From NCBI GenBank assembly GCA_049287565.1, contig JBAQGA010000238.1, forward strand, positions 1-28,923: a stretch of DNA of 28,923 bases. The letters run 5' to 3'. The notes under the pieces were generated by a model. The model had not been told where the DNA came from and ran no database searches. It saw only the letters and a list, made by a program, of their open reading frames with translations. A program made the translations under genes and the position numbers. Shown piece after piece: positions 8,898 through 16,399 of this stretch; position 1 is the first letter of the stretch, and every line of letters starts with the position of its first letter. Origin of the DNA: UBA8522 sp049287565 (GTDB lineage: Bacteria > Acidobacteriota > Aminicenantia > Aminicenantales > UBA8522).

Positions 8898-9527
8898 TTA
8901 CTTAATCAGGTCCAAAAGCTCAGCCATGACCATCGCCGTGGCGCCCCAGATCTTATGGCCCTGGAAGAAATAGAAAGGAACGCTCACGTCCAGATCGCGC
9001 AACCTCCAGTCTTCTCGCCGGACATTTTGTGCGTCCAGAAGATGGTCGAGAGGAACCTCGAGAACCTCGGCGACCTCGTGGGGAGAAGGGCGGAAATCCG
9101 GCCGGCTCTCGGCCGCGGCGGCCACCGGATAGATGCAATAGTTGCTCGGCGGGATATAGAGAGGGGTCAGTTCGCCGAGGACCCGGACCGACGATGGCGC
9201 GATGCTGAGCTCCTCCTCGGTCTCCCGGAGGGCGGTTTCGAGGACGGTCTCATGGCTGTCTTTGTGCCCGCCGGGAAAAGAGATCTGGGCCTGATGGTGA
9301 GCGACGCTCGAGGTGCGGCGCGTCAGGACGACATGGAGCTGGTCTTTCCAAGGATATAAAAGAACGAGCACACCGGCCTTGTTGCAGGAATCCCCGACAT
9401 CCTGGTAGGTCTTATCGCCGGGCCTGGGATCGGGAACCATCTTGAGTTGAGAAGACAGCCCCGGCTTGGCTCCGCGGAGCCGTTGCTCAAGGCTTTCCAG
9501 CCAAGTCTTGGTTTCTTCCGGAGGCAT
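8898..9527 (-). CDS. Nudix hydrolase, CoA pyrophosphatase type
   Basis: 209 aa from ATG 9527. The Nudix box GHKDSHE-x7-RETEEELSI fits G-x5-E-x7-REUxEE-x-G-U except that the final Gly is Ser. Just before it, VVLTRRTSSVAHHQAQISFPGG corresponds, in its spacing, to the NuCoA signature (L-x-T-x-R-S-x4-H-x-G-Q-x-x-FPGG) of enzymes that split CoA into 4'-phosphopantetheine and 3',5'-ADP in the cytoplasm; here the motif Gly is Ala. A longer reading from GTG 9608 would overlap the upstream lipoprotein gene by 46 bp; the ATG at 9527 has GGGGA about 8 nt upstream and leaves a 35-bp gap, so I prefer it. Probably co-transcribed with the lipoprotein gene and the glycosidase; no obvious metabolic link to them. 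Confidence 0.85.
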   Translation of the reverse strand: MPPEETKTWLESLEQRLRGAKPGLSSQLKMVPDPRPGDKTYQDVGDSCNKAGVLVLLYPWKDQLHVVLTRRTSSVAHHQAQISFPGGHKDSHETVLETALRETEEELSIAPSSVRVLGELTPLYIPPSNYCIYPVAAAAESRPDFRPSPHEVAEVLEVPLDHLLDAQNVRREDWRLRDLDVSVPFYFFQGHKIWGATAMVMAELLDLIK

Positions 9528-9562
9528 CGCCAAATTCCCCGCCTGTTTAGTCAAGGGCCCGG

Positions 9563-10138
9563 CTATTTCATCTTCTCCCGCATCTGGGCCTCTGACTCGG
9601 GCGTCCAATAGCCGCAGTCGAGCTCCATGAAGACCGATGTGTAGGGGAGGTCAAGGTTCGTTTTGATCATTAAAATACGGAATGTCCTGGCCACCTGGTC
9701 GAGACGGGTGATGAGATCTTCGTGAAGGACGGGGGAGACGTCCCGTCCTCCGAGCAGGCCGTCGAGTCTGGCGCGGCAGGCATCGATCCTTGGAGCCAGG
9801 TCTTCGGTCACGAACGAAAGTTCCTTGTCCAGATAGACGCGGGGGCGGATGTGCCGGCTGTGATCAATCGCTTTCAGAACCTTCTCTAATACGATGAAAT
9901 GATCCTCGCCGGAGACGACGACCTCTATGCCCGGGCTGATCTGGAGCGGGAAGGCCGAGTCGGCGACGACGATCCAGTTCCGGTGGCCGAGCGCGGGCAA
10001 CTCTTGGGCGAGTTTTTGTTCCCAGTTCAGGGCCGTCGACCCTTCAGGTTCCTCTTTTTCCAGAGGCTCGCAGGCGGCGAGAACAAATCCCAGCGAGATA
10101 ACAAAAAGCAGGGGGAGTATTTTTCCCGATTGCCTCAT
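9563..10138 (-). CDS. lipoprotein with RbsD/FucU-like (sugar mutarotase) fold
   Basis: 191 aa. A signal peptide ends in the lipobox L-A-A-C23, so the protein should be membrane-anchored outside the cytoplasm. The mature part matches the layout of RbsD/FucU pyranase/mutarotases: LPALGHRNWIVVADSAFP (48-64) aligns with the RbsD LADLGHTDKIVIADAGLP segment, keeping the catalytic-type His (H52) and Asp (D60), and IKTNLDLPYTSVF (158-170) aligns with the RbsD C-terminal RTGEFTPYANC motif, keeping Tyr166 but with Ser where RbsD has Asn. Family knowledge: these enzymes interconvert anomers of ribose or fucose as cytoplasmic oligomers; an exported form is unusual. ATG start with AAGGA 7 nt upstream. It leads a minus-strand group with the Nudix and glycosidase genes. 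Activity is inferred; it may be a non-catalytic sugar binder. Confidence 0.78.
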   Translation of the reverse strand: MRQSGKILPLLFVISLGFVLAACEPLEKEEPEGSTALNWEQKLAQELPALGHRNWIVVADSAFPLQISPGIEVVVSGEDHFIVLEKVLKAIDHSRHIRPRVYLDKELSFVTEDLAPRIDACRARLDGLLGGRDVSPVLHEDLITRLDQVARTFRILMIKTNLDLPYTSVFMELDCGYWTPESEAQMREKMK

Positions 10139-10170
10139 GATCGAATCCTTCGTCCTAAAATATGCTGAGA

Positions 10171-10199
10171 TATATAACGCGGCGGCAGGGCGAAGTCAA
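10171..10199 (-). promoter_or_regulatory. sigma70-type promoter for the lipoprotein-Nudix-glycosidase group
   Basis: Minus strand TTGACT (10199-10194), exactly 17 bp, TATATA (10176-10171). Predicted start near 10164, giving a leader of about 25 nt with the Shine-Dalgarno AAGGA before ATG 10138. The fit is close to consensus and sits in the only non-coding gap upstream of the group. Confidence 0.65.
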
Positions 10200-10259
10200 C
10201 AATTAGAGACAGTATTTCATTTCCCCTTTTTTATTCCCCTTATTCCGGCCGCGGCGGCC

Positions 10260-10661
10260 TCAGTCCAGCCAATTATCGACTTGGAGCCCCTTAATCCGCC
10301 GGAATTCTGTCGTATTGTCAGTTACCAGCACGGCATCAAGGCTCAGCGCATGAGCGCCGATTTGTGTGTCCAGGGGACCGATCGGCCGGCCGGCATTCTC
10401 GAGTACGGCGCGAACCGGACCGTAAGCGGAAGCTGCGTTCTCGTCGAAGTCAACAATCTCTAGAGGCAGCAGAAATTCTTCCAGCGCTTCTCGGTTTCTC
10501 TGGGCGAACTGACTCTTCGCTATTCCATAGCGAAGTTCGGCCAGAGTGATCGTCGAGATGCCGATATCACCGGCGGATAACTGGCTAAGTCGGTTTAGGA
10601 CCTTTTGAGGTTTTCGTTTGATGAGGGCGATACAGATATTGGTGTCGAGCATATATTTCAT
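10260..10661 (-). CDS. vapC: VapC-type PIN-domain ribonuclease toxin
   Basis: 133 aa, the usual VapC length. The PIN acidic residues are all present: D6 in MLDTNIC, E42 in LAELRYG, D98 in GPLDTQIGAHAL, and D115 in LVTDNTTEF. VapC toxins are Mg-dependent RNases, commonly cutting tRNA or rRNA, held inactive by their VapB partner. Its ATG shares one base with the stop codon of the upstream antitoxin (TGATG), showing translational coupling. No truncation or missing catalytic residue was seen, so the toxin is probably functional. Confidence 0.93.
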   Translation of the reverse strand: MKYMLDTNICIALIKRKPQKVLNRLSQLSAGDIGISTITLAELRYGIAKSQFAQRNREALEEFLLPLEIVDFDENAASAYGPVRAVLENAGRPIGPLDTQIGAHALSLDAVLVTDNTTEFRRIKGLQVDNWLD

Positions 10662-10888
10662 CAGAACAACTCGCGTTTTTGGAGCTTCGGCTGGCCGCGT
10701 TCGGCCATGAAATCATCCGTGAATTTATCGAGGCTCCCGACGAGAGAGTCCCATGAGTTCTTGGCCGGGATCAGAATGACGGCGTTGCCTGATTTTTTGA
10801 TAAAGACGTAGTCATCATCGAACCGGAATTCCTTGGGCAGGCGGACGGCCTGGCTCTGGCCGTTTCGGAATAACTTGGCTGTCTTCAT
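10661..10888 (-). CDS. vapB: VapB-type antitoxin, AbrB/SpoVT fold
   Basis: 75 aa. The N-terminal KTAKLFRNGQSQAVRLPKEF is the swapped-hairpin AbrB/MazE/VapB DNA-binding domain; the C-terminal part (about 45-75) would be the toxin-blocking tail. ATG start with AAGAGG 5 nt upstream. The gene comes first and overlaps vapC by one base, the usual order. A palindrome over the -10 box (10915-10933) is the likely site at which VapB or VapBC represses its own operon. Confidence 0.92.
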   Translation of the reverse strand: MKTAKLFRNGQSQAVRLPKEFRFDDDYVFIKKSGNAVILIPAKNSWDSLVGSLDKFTDDFMAERGQPKLQKRELF

Positions 10889-10914
10889 CGGCGCCTCTTC
10901 TTTAACGGATAAAA

Positions 10915-10933
10915 TATATATTGATAATATATA
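10915..10933. promoter_or_regulatory. palindromic operator of vapBC
   Basis: TATATATT-gat-AATATATA, a perfect 8-3-8 inverted repeat that contains the -10 box of the vapBC promoter. Its placement is that expected for an autorepressing VapB/VapBC site. Assignment is inferred from position and symmetry. Confidence 0.55.
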
Positions 10934-10952
10934 CTTTCTTTCGATCTGTCAA
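10924..10952 (-). promoter_or_regulatory. vapBC promoter
   Basis: Minus strand TTGACA (10952-10947), 17-bp spacer, TATTAT (10929-10924). Perfect -35 box and five of six in the -10 box. The vapB ATG follows about 35 nt downstream of the -10 box. Confidence 0.68.
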
Positions 10953-11057
10953 GCCCGGGGTTTTCCAGCACCCAACTTCTTAGACAGTCCGCATTCGTTC
11001 TTTTTCTCAGTGACCTGGAAGATAGAGAAAAAAGCTATCCCATACTTGAAGGGCGGT

Positions 11058-11767
11058 TTACCGTGGAGGGAGCTGGCGGTACCAGAAGAAATAGAGGCCG
11101 ACGAGGGAAATGGCCAGTACGCCTCCGGCCACGGCCGAAGCCCGCCACTGCCGGACGATCAGGAAAAGCGGCAGTATCAGCATGGTGAGCTGCCAGAAAA
11201 AGGCGAAGGGGAGCGAGACGAGGTCGTACTTATGTTCTTGGGACATCGCCGCCTCCTCCTCGGAGGCGAGAATTTTGCGGAGCGGTCCCCAAAGTCCGAA
11301 CGGCTTGGTTGTCCGGTAAAAATGTTCCAGAACGCTCCGCTCGGTCGGTGGACGGATATAAGTTGCGAAAATGCTCCCGGCAAGTCCCGCGCCCACCATA
11401 AAGAGAAGTTGCTGCCATTCCGGCATCTGGGGGATGAGAACGCGCTGCAGGAGCGCCGCTGCGAGGCCGAGCAGGGTCCCGAGGGCGAACCCGCTTCCGT
11501 TGAACCGCCACCAATAGAGGCGCAGGACCGTCGGGATCATAGTGCCGCCGACAAGCCCCATGGTCAGCCAGCCCCAGATATCGTTGATATTCTTGGTCCA
11601 GTAGGCGGTGGCGAAACCGACCAGCATCACCAGGGCATCTTGCGGCCGGCCAGGAAGTAGTCTTCCATGCTCTCGGCCGCCTTCTTGCGGAAAAAGGAAC
11701 CGATGCCGATCAGGATGGCGAAGTAGGCGAGGATGATAGCGTAGTCACCGCTGCCCAGATAGCGCAT
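11058..11767 (-). pseudogene. sodium:solute symporter (SSS) gene with internal deletion
   Basis: Two pieces of one SSS-family transporter lie back to back. The 5' piece (ATG 11767, AAAGG 8 nt upstream) reads 46 codons beginning MRYLGSGDYAIILAYF and ending DYFLAGRKMPW, the standard N-terminus of sugar-type SSS proteins, then meets TGA at 11629. The 3' piece (11630-11058, 190 aa) starts abruptly with VMLVGFATAYWTKNINDIWG, which belongs to the last third of such transporters, and runs to a natural C-terminus. The two parts are in different frames, and roughly 300 or more central residues expected from the family are missing. The gene starts 11 bp after the GH78 stop, so it was probably the uptake partner of that operon. 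A deletion is the simplest reading; a misassembly would look the same. Confidence 0.8.
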
Positions 11768-11778
11768 GAAATCGGCCT

Positions 11779-14409
11779 TTAGGTGTGTTTCAATTTCAGC
11801 GTCACGGTCGTGCCGGCCGGAATAGTCCAGCGCTTGAGTCCAATCGGTGCCTTTTCCTTTATGAGCGCCAGGTCGACGGATTCCAGTTCAGGAAGAATGA
11901 CCTCTCCTTCACAGCCCTTGGGGAATTCCAGCGTCAGCTCGCGGTTCCCCCTGTTCCCCAGCGAGCGGAAGACGAGCGGGCCGCGGACGGTCCGGGCGGT
12001 CAGCTCCAACTGGCTCAGGTCCGCCGGCTGCGGCCGCACCTCGACGCGCCCGAATCCGGGCTCGAGAGGCCGAATCCCGGCCAGTCCCATGTAGGCTATA
12101 TAGAGAGGGACGACGGCGCAATGACTCCACTGTTGTCCGGAGTCCGGCTTAACCTCCCAATCCTCCTGCAGGGTGTTGTTGAGAATGACCGAATCCATTG
12201 TCGCCCAGCGCTCCCGCAGGTCCTGGAGGATGATGTCGGCGCGGCCGCCCTTGGCCAGCGCCCATAGCCGCCAGCCCGCATTTGCCGGATAGGAGAATCC
12301 CATCTCGGGCGGGCATTCGGCCAGCGCCCGGAGCGCCGGTCCCGCGTTCCTTCCCGGGAACTGGTCGAAGAGCACGGCTGTCGCCAGGGACCGGTCGCAG
12401 AGACGGAGCTTTCCCTCTTCCTTGAGCCAGGGCAGGTTGTTGACGAAAATCTCGCGCTCGGGACTCCAGAACTTGCCGCATGCGGCGGCCAGGAGGTCAC
12501 GGCCGAAGTTGCGGGCCGCCTTCTCCTGCTTCCGGTCGCCGAAGGCCCGGCAGAGGGGCGCCAGGGCATGTTCGAGCATGGCCGCAGTGTAGAGATTGAA
12601 GGCGCACTGCTTATGACGCTGCCGCTCGTAGGCGTTGTGGTCGATCCAGACCGCCGGCGTGCCGATGTTTTCGACCGGCAGGAGTCCGTCCCGGCCGCGG
12701 ATACCGTGGAGATACTGGGCGAAGCGGATGAGGCGCGGATACGGCTCCCGGAGTGCTTCGAGGTCGCCCGTGTAGAGGTAATGATGCCAGCAGTCGAAAT
12801 TGAAACCGGCGCCGTGATCGAGAAGCGGGCCCCAACGGGTCAGCTCGAACTGCCGCTCGACCAGCCGCGCCAGCCGGTCATAGGCGGGCCAGCAGTCGAG
12901 AAAATAGCCGTCGAGAGTTTGCCCTTGGCTGAAGGTCGCCAGGTAGCGGGCCGGCTGCCGCGTCTCTCCGAAGGCGAGATAGATGGCGTGGGTTTGATGA
13001 CCGCAGTCGCCGCTGTACTGCTGGCGCTCCCGGGCCATCCCGTCCACCAGCGTCTCCTGGGCGCAGTTGTGGAGCGTGTTGATCGAGGCGGCGATCAAGC
13101 GCTGGATGGGTGGCTCGGAGACGCGGATGTCCGGCGCATTCGGCCAGGGGAAGAGGCGGCGGCGCACGCCGATATCGCGGACCTTGACCCGTCCCCTGGC
13201 CTCGTGGATATGGAGCTGCAGCCAGCGCATACTTTCGAAGTCGAAACACTCGAAGATGTTAATCCCCTGACGGCAGATGAAGCGGGTCCAACTGTCGAAA
13301 TGGGTGTTGAGAAGAGGAGGCCCTTCGGCAGCGTGGGCCTCGTGGACGAGAAGTTCTACGGTCGTCCCAGCGGGAGCTTCGATGGTAAAATAGGGCCAGC
13401 CGACCACCTGCTCCTCGAGCTCGAAGGTCAGCGCCGCCCCCCGTCTTCCGTCGAGGGTCGTTTCCCACTGTCCGGAGCCGGCTTGGACAGCGCTCGGGCG
13501 GCGGACCGCCTCGAACGACTCCGCCGGCCGGCATTCGAAATATTCCTGCGGGGGGCGGCGCCAGTCGACCCAGAACGATTCGGCCAGCCGGGCGACCGGG
13601 ACGAGCCGTTCTTCGAGGAGCGGGATCGAGCGGGGCCGGAGCTCTGTCCCCGCAGGACTCTCCAAAAGGTCATTGACGTATTCGTAGTAGCTTGTCGAGA
13701 GCGCCGGCCTGTTGGGCGAGCCTTCGAGCTCCAGGGCTTCCACCCACTGCGAATCCTCTTTAAAACTCGGCAATGTCCAGCCGTCCGGATAGAGACGGGC
13801 GTCGAACTCTTCCTGGAGCGCGCGGAGGTACCAGCGCTTATACTGGCCGGGACGCCAGGCCCTAGCCAGGTGGGCTTTCCAGGAACGGTCGGAGACGATT
13901 TTGATGGGGCTCCCATCCTTATTCTCGGTCTCGAGCCAGAACAGGAAGCCTGGCTTGCCCAATGGCCAGGTCCCGTCGCCGTGGCCGTAATAAAGAACGG
14001 TGGCGCCGATGATGTTGCGGCCGGCCCGGAGAAATTCCGTCAGGTCGACCGGGTCGGCCTCGGGCCAGCGTGGGTCGGACGGCGCCGGTCCCCACTGGAC
14101 CCGGCGGCCATTGACCTCGAGCTTGTAGCGGCTCTCGGCGGCGATCCATCCGACGGCCCGACTCGCCTCGGCGTCGAGGATGAGCTCGTGCCGGAAGAGG
14201 ATGAAGGTATTAGGCAGACACCGTCCCGAAGGATACCAGATCCAGCGGGCCGGCTTGAGGTCGGGAAGGGCGATTTTTTGGGAGGGGAGCGGAGCGACAG
14301 GTTCGATCGAAGAAGGGCTTTTCATTCCCGGGGAATCGGCCGGCTTTCGCCCGAGCGCGAGCGAGCCGCCGGTTATGGCCGAGGATTTGATGAAATCACG
14401 TCTTTTCAT
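11779..14409 (-). CDS. GH78-family alpha-L-rhamnosidase, Tat-exported
   Basis: 876 aa. The N-terminus MKRRDFIKSSAITGGSLALG is a twin-arginine export signal. Beta-sandwich domains (about 45-400) with PARWIWYP and YKLEVNGRRVQWGP blocks precede an (alpha/alpha)6 barrel (about 420-760) and a C-terminal beta domain (about 770-876). At about residue 456 the segment DGMARERQQYSGD keeps the spacing of the GH78 D-x4-(E/D)-R...GD catalytic block (usual form DCPQRERLGWTGD). The barrel end QEDWEVKPDSGQQWSHCA corresponds to the region holding the second catalytic Glu. It should release alpha-L-rhamnose from plant or microbial glycans. ATG start with AAAGGGG 6 nt upstream. A deleted SSS transporter gene follows at 11 bp. 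Divergence of the catalytic block means the exact sugar is uncertain. Confidence 0.82.
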   Translation of the reverse strand: MKRRDFIKSSAITGGSLALGRKPADSPGMKSPSSIEPVAPLPSQKIALPDLKPARWIWYPSGRCLPNTFILFRHELILDAEASRAVGWIAAESRYKLEVNGRRVQWGPAPSDPRWPEADPVDLTEFLRAGRNIIGATVLYYGHGDGTWPLGKPGFLFWLETENKDGSPIKIVSDRSWKAHLARAWRPGQYKRWYLRALQEEFDARLYPDGWTLPSFKEDSQWVEALELEGSPNRPALSTSYYEYVNDLLESPAGTELRPRSIPLLEERLVPVARLAESFWVDWRRPPQEYFECRPAESFEAVRRPSAVQAGSGQWETTLDGRRGAALTFELEEQVVGWPYFTIEAPAGTTVELLVHEAHAAEGPPLLNTHFDSWTRFICRQGINIFECFDFESMRWLQLHIHEARGRVKVRDIGVRRRLFPWPNAPDIRVSEPPIQRLIAASINTLHNCAQETLVDGMARERQQYSGDCGHQTHAIYLAFGETRQPARYLATFSQGQTLDGYFLDCWPAYDRLARLVERQFELTRWGPLLDHGAGFNFDCWHHYLYTGDLEALREPYPRLIRFAQYLHGIRGRDGLLPVENIGTPAVWIDHNAYERQRHKQCAFNLYTAAMLEHALAPLCRAFGDRKQEKAARNFGRDLLAAACGKFWSPEREIFVNNLPWLKEEGKLRLCDRSLATAVLFDQFPGRNAGPALRALAECPPEMGFSYPANAGWRLWALAKGGRADIILQDLRERWATMDSVILNNTLQEDWEVKPDSGQQWSHCAVVPLYIAYMGLAGIRPLEPGFGRVEVRPQPADLSQLELTARTVRGPLVFRSLGNRGNRELTLEFPKGCEGEVILPELESVDLALIKEKAPIGLKRWTIPAGTTVTLKLKHT

Positions 14410-14884
14410 GATGATCCCCTTTGAGGTCGCCTGAACTGGATTGATTCAGGATGGGCTTATCCATGATGGAGTTGCCGAAAGAATAAAGGACTCCCGGAGC
14501 GAAGTCAATCTAAGAGATCAAAAGGGATACATATCCATTTTGGTGATGAATATAATGAACAACTTGGGAATGTCATCGCTCCCGCTCAGGTTTTTAACGC
14601 CGTTCCCTCAGCGTTTTTCTCGGCGGTGCGGAACTCCGCATGATAGATCTGTAGCCCTTCCCCTAATTATGCTCTTTTCTCATCCATCTCCGTGTGTTCT
14701 TTTCGTGCTCAAACAGTCCTCCCGGCCGCCGGAGCGGCTCCCCTCGAAAAACGCCTCAGAAAGGCTAAACCTTCGAGGTTGCTTCTCCATCCCCAAGTCG
14801 TTCTTCATCCATACAAAGATGCTTATGATAAAAGCATTAAAAGTATTGCAGGCGGCCGGCTTTTTTCGTAGAGTAGAAACACCG
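14410..14884. other. 475-bp divergent intergenic region with small inverted repeats
   Basis: Lies between the GH78 gene and the serine-hydrolase gene, transcribed away from each other. It holds the GH78 promoter at 14480-14508. I also see TGCGGA-AC-TCCGCA (14627-14640), a GGAG-cgg-CTCC hairpin (14731-14741) and a nested structure with outer stem CCTCGAA (14742-14748) / TTCGAGG (14772-14778) around an inner GCCT/AGGC stem (14753-14765). A plus frame is open from 14441, but its translation has no family resemblance or coding character. A weak plus-strand promoter-like pair is TTGCAG (starting near 14847) -17- TAGAGT just before the hydrolase ATG. No gene recognised. Confidence 0.5.
14480..14508 (-). 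promoter_or_regulatory. sigma70-type promoter for the GH78 operon
   Basis: Minus strand TTGACT (14508-14503), 17-bp spacer, TATTCT (14485-14480), leaving a leader of about 65 nt before the GH78 ATG at 14409. It shares TTGACTTCGC with the lipoprotein-operon promoter. Confidence 0.52.
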
Positions 14885-16387
14885 ATGATGAAAAAAACTC
14901 AAGTCTTTCTCGTATCGCTTTGTATTCTGTCCCTGATAGTCCCGTCCGCTGCCCGGAGTCCAGCCTCCCCTGAGTCCCAAGACTTAGGTGCCAGGATCAA
15001 GAGGGTCCAGAACGGTCTGATTAGAGACCCGGGCTTTGTGGTCAAGGGCCAGCCTCCGAATACGGCAACCATCTGGGAGCGCATGAAGCAGTACCGGATC
15101 CCCGGCGTCAGCATCGCGGTCATCAACGACTATGAGATTGAGTGGGAGGAAGGATATGGCGTCAAGGAATCCGGTGGAACCGAACTAGTGACACCCGACA
15201 CCCTCTTCCAGGCCGCTTCGATCAGCAAGCCCGTGGCGGCCGTCGCCGCGCTCTATTATGTCGAGAAGGGCACTCTTAGTCTCGACGAGGATGTCAACAC
15301 CCGGCTGCACTCCTGGAAGGTGCCGGAGAATCAGTGGACCCGGAAACAGAAGGTCACTCTCCGCGGATTGCTGAGTCACACGGCTGGTCTGACCGTCTCC
15401 GGATTCCCCGGCTATGAGGAGGGAAAGGAGCTTCCGTCGCTTCTCCAGATTCTGAACGGCAGAAAGCCGGCCAACACGCCTCCCCTCCGGGTGGATATCG
15501 AGATCGGCTCCCGGTTCCGGTATTCGGGGGGCGGATACACGATCTTGCAGCAGCTTCTTGTCGATGTCCTGGGCAGGCCTTTCCCTCAAATCATCCAGGG
15601 AGTCGTGCTCCTAAAGCTGGATATGAAACAGAGCTCCTTCGAGCAGCCCCTGCCGCAAGCCTGGGTTGGGGCAGGGGCTTCCGGCCACCGTCCCGACGGC
15701 AGTGTCATGCCGGGCAAATGGCACACCTACCCCGAAATGGCGGCAGCGGGGCTTTGGACGACACCTTACGACCTGGCGCGGTTCACCCGCGAGATCATGC
15801 TGGCAAAAGAGGGAAAGTCGGACCGCATCCTGTCGCACGTGATGGTCGAGATGATGCTCACGCCGATAAAAGAAGATTATGGGCTGGGCCTCTTCGTCAA
15901 GGGGAGCGGGCGGGATTTCCAGTTCTCCCACAGCGGCGGCAACGAGGGCTTCCGCTGTCATCTGATAGCCTATCCGGAACGGGGGCAGGGGGCGGTCATC
16001 ATGACGAACAGTGACCTCGGCGGTGACCTCCTGCCCGAAATCCTGCGCAGCCTTTCGGTCGAGTACGGGTGGGCGGACTTCAAGCCGACAGAAAAAGAAG
16101 TCCATAGCCTCGACAGTCGACAGCTCGAAGGATTTGCCGGCACCTATCGCTTCACGCCCGCCGAGAGGATTAAGGTGACGCCGGGCAACGGCTGCCTTTT
16201 CGCCGATCCCGTTTTCGTCGCGCCGGACGGAAAAGGGCAATGCGTCTTTTTCGCCGAGTCGGAGTCTTCGTTTTTCTCGACGGAAACAGAGGTGAGGATC
16301 ACCTTCACAAAGAACGCACAAGGAGAGGTGACGGGCCTCACCTTAAGGCAAGGAAAAACCCAGCGCAAAGCCGTCAGGATCAAATAG
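14885..16387 (+). CDS. exported serine hydrolase, class C beta-lactamase/PBP-like fold
   Basis: 501 aa from ATG 14885 (a second ATG follows at once at 14888). A basic start and hydrophobic stretch (4-22) form a signal peptide ending near SAA-RSP. Catalytic motifs: S112-I-S-K115 (SxxK nucleophile/base), Y213-S-G in the place of YxN, and H349-S-G-G in the place of KTG/HTG, the usual set of Beta-lactamase (PF00144) esterases/peptidases. A beta-rich C-terminal domain (about 400-501) follows, as in many secreted relatives. The frame is open upstream to 14441, but that part is not coding-like. Likely an extracytoplasmic esterase or D-amino acid peptidase; a real beta-lactamase is less likely. Convergent with the next gene, 12 bp apart. 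Confidence 0.85.
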   Translation: MMKKTQVFLVSLCILSLIVPSAARSPASPESQDLGARIKRVQNGLIRDPGFVVKGQPPNTATIWERMKQYRIPGVSIAVINDYEIEWEEGYGVKESGGTELVTPDTLFQAASISKPVAAVAALYYVEKGTLSLDEDVNTRLHSWKVPENQWTRKQKVTLRGLLSHTAGLTVSGFPGYEEGKELPSLLQILNGRKPANTPPLRVDIEIGSRFRYSGGGYTILQQLLVDVLGRPFPQIIQGVVLLKLDMKQSSFEQPLPQAWVGAGASGHRPDGSVMPGKWHTYPEMAAAGLWTTPYDLARFTREIMLAKEGKSDRILSHVMVEMMLTPIKEDYGLGLFVKGSGRDFQFSHSGGNEGFRCHLIAYPERGQGAVIMTNSDLGGDLLPEILRSLSVEYGWADFKPTEKEVHSLDSRQLEGFAGTYRFTPAERIKVTPGNGCLFADPVFVAPDGKGQCVFFAESESSFFSTETEVRITFTKNAQGEVTGLTLRQGKTQRKAVRIK

Positions 16388-16399
16388 CTAGAGGTCCCT

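Noticed and set aside
9528..9608. GTG start at 9608 for the Nudix gene
   Set aside because: It would overlap the lipoprotein gene by 46 bp and adds residues with no family match; ATG 9527 has a Shine-Dalgarno.
11054..11063. CGGTTTACCG as a terminator of the symporter gene
   Set aside because: Stem of four pairs with a two-base loop and no T-run on the minus strand.
12568..14424. Plus-strand open frame of 618 codons opposite the GH78 gene
   Set aside because: Antisense shadow; the GH78 protein on the minus strand has a Tat signal and recognisable catalytic block.
14441..14884. Upstream extension of the serine hydrolase by 148 residues
   Set aside because: The added part lacks coding character and would place the signal peptide in the middle of the protein.
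14885..16387. Antibiotic-resistance class C beta-lactamase
   Set aside because: The SxxK, YSG and HSGG set with a long C-terminal domain fits general secreted serine hydrolases, and the YxN and KTG motifs of true AmpC enzymes are altered.
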